A model generated the notes under the pieces. The model ran no database searches. It was not told the origin of the DNA and saw nothing but the letters and a program-made list of their open reading frames with translations. The translations under genes and the position numbers were made by a program. 64,000 nucleotides of DNA from CAIWHR01 sp963781285 (GTDB taxonomy: Bacteria; Pseudomonadota; Gammaproteobacteria; Burkholderiales; Casimicrobiaceae), in NCBI GenBank assembly GCA_963781285.1, contig CAWAFI010000023.1, positions 124,001 to 188,000 on the forward strand. Direction: 5' to 3'. This document shows positions 60,661 to 64,000 of the stretch, piece by piece. Numbering within the stretch: the stretch's first letter is position 1; each line of letters opens with the position of its first letter.

Positions 60661-61058
60661 TGTCCGTTGTCCTGCCAATGGTGATCCATCAACTGTCGTG
60701 CGCGGGCGCAGTGCGTTACGGGCACGCTGACACGAGGCAAGAAGCATGCCGTGTTGGCTCGCGCGCGGAAGCCCTGTCTCGCGGACCCCGCCCCGGATAT
60801 TTCGGACGTGACCCGGCTCGTCGCGGATCCTTCGAGATTCGACAGGCGGTGCGCTACAACCTGCGGGACGTTGCTGCGACGTTGGATTTGACGCGGATCG
60901 TCACGCATCGGTCGGCGCAGCAATTCGTCGCGGTCGCCTGCTCGGAACCGATCCCCAAGCGTGGCACGGTGCTTGCTACATTGCTGGCACGCGGGGCGGG
61001 AGTGCAGGTCGACTCTCGGGCCCCAAATTAGAAGTCATTGATAACCAAGGAAAAAGGG
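60661..61058 (+). promoter_or_regulatory. Divergent spacer upstream of the pilus genes
   Basis: This 398-bp spacer separates the repeat-protein gene (minus strand) from the pilin gene (plus strand). An open frame from 60660 to 61031 has no family resemblance and is not called a gene. The only strong signal is the sigma-54 promoter at 60962-60977. Sites for an enhancer-binding regulator would be expected 80-200 bp upstream of it, in this spacer, but none was recognised by eye. Confidence 0.4.
60962..60977 (+). promoter_or_regulatory. Sigma-54 (RpoN) -24/-12 promoter for the pilus operon
   Basis: TGGCACGGTGCTTGCT matches the RpoN consensus TGGCACG-N4-TTGC(A/T) at every fixed base. The -24 GG (60963-60964) and -12 GC (60975-60976) are the required 12 bp apart. 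Transcription would begin near 60988, giving a leader of about 70 bases before the pilin start. The second TGGCACG at 60985 has no TTGC at the right distance. Confidence 0.8.
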
Positions 61059-61607
61059 ATGATCATGTCCAAACAGTCCTCGACGAGGATTTTGTCTGCC
61101 GCTGTAGCCGCGGCGTTGGCGCTGCCGTTCGGCGCCGCCCAGGCCGCGACAGCAGGACCCGCCAATTTCAATGTCACCGCGACCGTCGCGAACTTCTGCA
61201 CGGTATCGGCGGCGAACGTGGCTTTTGGATCCGTGAACGCAGGTGCGGCCGCGACCAACACGTCGAGCAGCGTCACACTGACGTGCAACAAAGGAGCGAC
61301 GGTGAGCTCGGTCGCCCTCAACAGCGGCTCCAACGCTTCCGGCACGCAAAAGCGGATGCGCGACGCCGTCAGCGGCGATTTCCTGAACTACGCGATCGAC
61401 GTCCCGACCGGCGCGACATTCCAGACTTGCCCAGCGGCTGGCGCAGGCCCCGAGTGGAATGCCTCGAACACGATCGTCGCGACGACCCTTTTCACGACGA
61501 CCGGCGGGGCGAAGCTGATCAACATCTGTGCGTCGATCCCCGCCGGACAGTTCCCGTCGGCCGGCAGCTACTCGGATACGGTGCAAGTCACGGCGACCTA
61601 CAACTAA
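61059..61607 (+). CDS. Spore coat U-domain pilin (archaic chaperone-usher type)
   Basis: A 182-residue secreted pilin-like subunit. The signal peptide is MIMSKQSSTRILSAAVAAAL...AAQA, cleaved near residue 29. The mature SCPU domain has four cysteines (ANFCTVSA, LTCNKGA, FQTCPAAG, INICASIP) and ends VQVTATYN, the C-terminal strand expected to be donated in the polymer. Either ATG at 61059 or 61065 may be used; AAGGA and AAGGG ribosome sites precede both. It is the first gene after the sigma-54 promoter and is followed by the chaperone and usher genes. Csu-type pili function in adhesion and biofilm. Confidence 0.88.
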   Translation: MIMSKQSSTRILSAAVAAALALPFGAAQAATAGPANFNVTATVANFCTVSAANVAFGSVNAGAAATNTSSSVTLTCNKGATVSSVALNSGSNASGTQKRMRDAVSGDFLNYAIDVPTGATFQTCPAAGAGPEWNASNTIVATTLFTTTGGAKLINICASIPAGQFPSAGSYSDTVQVTATYN

Positions 61608-61758
61608 CGTGACCATTCATTGAGGTTTCGGTGGCTTGCGGCCTGCCGGACCGGCGTGGCTGTGTTTCGCCTATCGCCATGTACAGTGGATCGGTACCGG
61701 TCCGGGCCCCGCCGGCAACCATACCGATGCCGTTAGAGTCGCGGCCACCTGCAGCTGA

Positions 61759-62493
61759 ATGCGAATCCACGAGATGACGACGATGCGTGGCATCGCGGCG
61801 GCAGCGCTGCTGGCAGTCTCCATCGACGCTCTCGCCGCGACCTTTGGTCTGACGCCGATGCGGGTCGAACTCTCGGCCGCATCACCGACAGCGATCGTCA
61901 CGGTCAACAACAGCGGTGATGCCCCGCTCACGATTCAGGTGCAGGCGTATGCATGGACCCAGCCGGACGGCAACGATGTGTACGAGGAGACTCGCGGCTT
62001 CATCGTCAGCCCGCCGATCTTCACGATCGCTCCCGGCGCGGCCCAGATCCTGCGCATCGCGCTCCGCGGCAAGCCGCCGTCCGAGGTCGAACAGGCCTAC
62101 CGGCTGATCTTCCGCGAAATCCCTCTGGCCGAAGAGGCGGCGACCGACCGCGCGATCTTCCGGATTGCGCTCAACATGAACATCCCGATGTTCGTCGCAC
62201 CGACTGGCGGGGGCGTCGCGCCGAGGCCGGCGATCACCATCGACACGGGGCCCGACGGGTCCACGCTGCTGCACATCGCCAACAGCGGAACGGGAAACCT
62301 GAGACTTTCCGCTCTCACCATCAGTCAGGGCGAAAACAAGCTCGCCGAGCGGGATGTGTTCGTAGTGCTCCCGGGGTCGATGCGGCACATCGCGCTGCCC
62401 GCGGAACGGGTCCAGCCCGGGAAACCATTGCGTGTCGAAGCGCAGAGCAATGGGGGCCGGGTCGATGTGGCCGTGCCTGCGGGCAAGCCTTGA
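61759..62493 (+). CDS. Periplasmic pilus chaperone (PapD-like, CsuC type)
   Basis: A 244-residue periplasmic chaperone that holds pilins and delivers them to the usher. A signal peptide is present (MTTMRGIAAAALLAVSIDALA). The two-domain immunoglobulin-like fold is indicated by FGLTPMRVELSAASPTAIVTV, the subunit-binding strand region IAPGAAQILRIALRGKPP and the signature AYRLIFREIPLAE (near residue 112). The first ATG at 61759 is taken as the start, but MTTMRG 15 bp later also gives a good signal peptide. About 150 bp, in which nothing was recognised, separates it from the pilin gene. Confidence 0.88.
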   Translation: MRIHEMTTMRGIAAAALLAVSIDALAATFGLTPMRVELSAASPTAIVTVNNSGDAPLTIQVQAYAWTQPDGNDVYEETRGFIVSPPIFTIAPGAAQILRIALRGKPPSEVEQAYRLIFREIPLAEEAATDRAIFRIALNMNIPMFVAPTGGGVAPRPAITIDTGPDGSTLLHIANSGTGNLRLSALTISQGENKLAERDVFVVLPGSMRHIALPAERVQPGKPLRVEAQSNGGRVDVAVPAGKP

Positions 62494-64000
62494 TCGACCG
62501 CTCGGCGCACTCGCCATGGCATCGATGGCGATGTGCCTTTCCGGGTTGGTCGTGGCCGGCGGCGAGCCCGAGCGGGCGCCCGCGGATCGCCTAGGCGCGC
62601 TCGCGCTCGCCGCCGAGATCGCGGCGCTGTCCATTGCGGTCAACGGTGCACCGGAACCCGGCGTCGCGTATGTGATTCGTGATCACGCAGGTTTGATCGT
62701 CGACACCGAGACCCTCGCACGGCTCAATCTTCCCTGGCGTCCGGGCGATGCGGTGTCGGTCGAAGGGCGCAGCTACGTACCGTTGCGAAACATGCGCGGC
62801 GTGCGCGCCTCGATCTCCGAATCGGCCCAGCGACTCGATCTCGACATCGATCCGGCTCTGCTTCCGCTCTCCCGCCTGCAATACGCCCTGCCGGCGCCAC
62901 AGCTTCCCCAAACGCCGGCGTGGGGCGGGTTCTTCAACTACGCGGTATTCGCGCAGAGCACCCGCGGACAGGATTTCGTGGGCGAGCTCTCGAAGTCCGT
63001 GTCCGGCGCTTTTGAAGCGACCGGCTTCGGGCCGGCTGGAACCTTCGGGGCGACGTTCATCGTCAATTCCACGGCAGCCACCGAAGCCGGCGCCGACAAC
63101 GTGATTCTGCTCGATGCCGGCTGGCGCTGGGACGATCCGGCGAAGTTACGCACGTTCGTCGTCGGCGACGCGATCACCGCGCCTGGCTGGTGGGGGCGCG
63201 CGGTCCGCTTTGGCGGCGCGCAGTTCAGCTCCAACTATGCGTTGCAGCCCGGTTACGTGACCTACCCGTTGCTGACGGTTTCCGGCATGGCTGCAGTCCC
63301 GACCGCCGCGGAGGTGTACGCCAACAACGTTCGCATGGGGAGCCAGAACGTTCCGCCGGGACCGTTCTCGATCACCAACGTGCCAGCGTTGAACGGTGCC
63401 GGCGAACTGCAGGTCGTCGTTACCAATGCCTTCGGGCAGCAACAGGTGATCACGCAGCCGTTCTACGTGACGAGCCAGCTCCTGAAACCCGGTTTGAGCG
63501 AATTCTCGTTCAGCGCCGGCTCCGAACGATTCAACTACGGGCTGCGCAATCTCGACTACCGCGGATTCATCGGCTCGGCCTTCTATCGCTACGGCTTGAC
63601 CGACAAGCTCACCGTGCAGGCGCGCGCCGAGGGCGACAACAATGTGCGTGGCGCCGGCGTGGGCGCAGACTACGTCGTCGGCTACCTCGGAGTTCTGAGT
63701 GCCGGTGTGGCGGTGAGCAGCTCGAGCGGCGATCTCCCCGGCGCGTCGGGTACCGGACAGCGATTTCTACTCGGCTTCAGCCGGCAGGCCTATCTCGCGA
63801 GCTTCGGGATCCAGTCGACGTGGGCGACCCCGCGGTACCGGGAAATCGGCGACAGCCCGATCCAGGAATCGCAATTGACGCGCGCCACTTTCAATGTGGC
63901 GTTGCCAGGCGAGGCGGGATCGCTTGCGCTCGCCTGGAGCGGACAGCGCTTTCGCGATTCATTGCCGCCCGACCCGAATCGGGCCTCCCAGAGCGGTCCG
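62465..64000 (+). CDS. Outer-membrane usher, 3' end beyond the window
   Basis: The frame is open to the window edge (512 codons). It encodes an FimD/CsuD-like usher that forms the secretion pore for pilin polymers. Recognisable parts are the N-terminal pair AEIAALSIAVNGAPEPGVAY and ARLNLPWRPGDAVSVEGRSY, and the barrel start FFNYAVFAQSTRGQDF. The central strands include RTFVVGDAITAPGWWGRAVRFGG, then a plug-like region EVYANNVRMGSQNVPPGPF and FSAGSERFNYGLRNLDYRG. The start at 62465 overlaps the chaperone by 29 bp and gives a signal peptide (MWPCLRASLDRPL...MCLSGLVVA). The ATG at 62516 is an alternative. The C-terminal domain is not in the window. Confidence 0.85.
   Translation, partial: MWPCLRASLDRPLGALAMASMAMCLSGLVVAGGEPERAPADRLGALALAAEIAALSIAVNGAPEPGVAYVIRDHAGLIVDTETLARLNLPWRPGDAVSVEGRSYVPLRNMRGVRASISESAQRLDLDIDPALLPLSRLQYALPAPQLPQTPAWGGFFNYAVFAQSTRGQDFVGELSKSVSGAFEATGFGPAGTFGATFIVNSTAATEAGADNVILLDAGWRWDDPAKLRTFVVGDAITAPGWWGRAVRFGGAQFSSNYALQPGYVTYPLLTVSGMAAVPTAAEVYANNVRMGSQNVPPGPFSITNVPALNGAGELQVVVTNAFGQQQVITQPFYVTSQLLKPGLSEFSFSAGSERFNYGLRNLDYRGFIGSAFYRYGLTDKLTVQARAEGDNNVRGAGVGADYVVGYLGVLSAGVAVSSSSGDLPGASGTGQRFLLGFSRQAYLASFGIQSTWATPRYREIGDSPIQESQLTRATFNVALPGEAGSLALAWSGQRFRDSLPPDPNRASQSGP

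Noticed and set aside
60660..61031. Plus-strand open frame in the spacer before the pilin gene
   Set aside because: No family resemblance, no ribosome site, and it contains the sigma-54 promoter.
1..64000. CRISPR arrays, rRNA, tRNA genes, prophage or complete insertion sequences
   Set aside because: None was recognised: no short regularly spaced direct repeats, no tRNA-like cloverleaf, and no transposase, integrase or phage structural gene.

Overview
The window is a high-GC (by eye about two thirds G+C) chromosomal segment of a betaproteobacterium, most likely a member of or relative of Burkholderiales. The evidence is gene order: thrB next to a BPSS1780-type membrane protein, argA next to the YggX-type iron-trafficking gene, yqgE-ruvX-pyrR-pyrB-pyrC', a Ser/Thr kinase plus PP2C phosphatase divergent from yicC-gmk-rpoZ-spoT, and a type IV pilus Pil-Chp chemotaxis operon. 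This placement is from recognised gene families and order, not from a database match. No rRNA, tRNA or CRISPR array was seen.

Layout. 0-7.9 kb: thrB, a membrane protein, a SulP transporter, uvrD (opposite strand), then divergent argA and yggX. 7.9-10.5 kb is a scarred stretch: an unassigned spacer, a lipoprotein gene whose stop codon lies in the end of a 194-bp palindromic MITE-like element, a TPR-gene remnant, an AhpD-like gene and an STAS gene that each carry one apparent frameshift. 10.5-14.8 kb: an STAS / metallo-beta-lactamase-fold / CHASE2-SpoIIE phosphatase operon, convergent with overlapping fecR-like and ompA-like genes. 14.8-20.3 kb: cysC, a Tat-type dienelactone hydrolase with a clear terminator, and the pyrimidine cluster whose dihydroorotase homologue lacks the zinc-binding HxH. 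20.4-28.6 kb: a PhoD-like phosphatase, a REP-like palindrome, DUF2330 and RnfD-like genes, a small membrane protein, an NAD(P)-binding protein whose start codon abuts a 300-bp MITE-like palindrome, an EF-G-like GTPase and a dienoyl-CoA-isomerase-like crotonase.

28.6-38.2 kb is the Pil-Chp operon (pilG, pilH, pilI, pilJ, chpA on the minus strand), which links surface sensing to twitching motility through a 1938-residue CheA with four Hpt-like segments. ilvA and divergent ppx follow. 41.7-45.3 kb holds a translationally coupled pair: a long PhoU/DUF47-like protein and a PPDK-like protein that stops after the phosphohistidine domain. Next come an orphan YqeB/EF2563-family gene, a DUF3562 gene and a decayed corA. 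47.2-52.6 kb (minus strand) is kinase-PP2C-dnaQ-ppk1-sixA. So polyphosphate synthesis (ppk1), polyphosphate degradation (ppx), phosphohistidine phosphatase (sixA), a PhoU-like protein and a PPDK-like protein all lie within 12 kb.

52.7-59.9 kb: yicC, 3.5 copies of a 117-bp tandem repeat, gmk, rpoZ, spoT and a large GH63-like glucosidase. 60-64 kb starts a chaperone-usher pilus locus of the spore-coat-U (archaic, Csu-like) type, with a consensus-matching sigma-54 promoter, a divergent protein made of four GspE-N-like repeats, a pilin, a chaperone and an usher cut by the window edge.

The best candidates for something undescribed are the PhoU-like/truncated-PPDK pair in its polyphosphate setting, the STAS-MBL-CHASE2/SpoIIE signalling operon, and the tetra-repeat GspE-N protein facing the sigma-54 pilus promoter. 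All functions are inferred from sequence alone.
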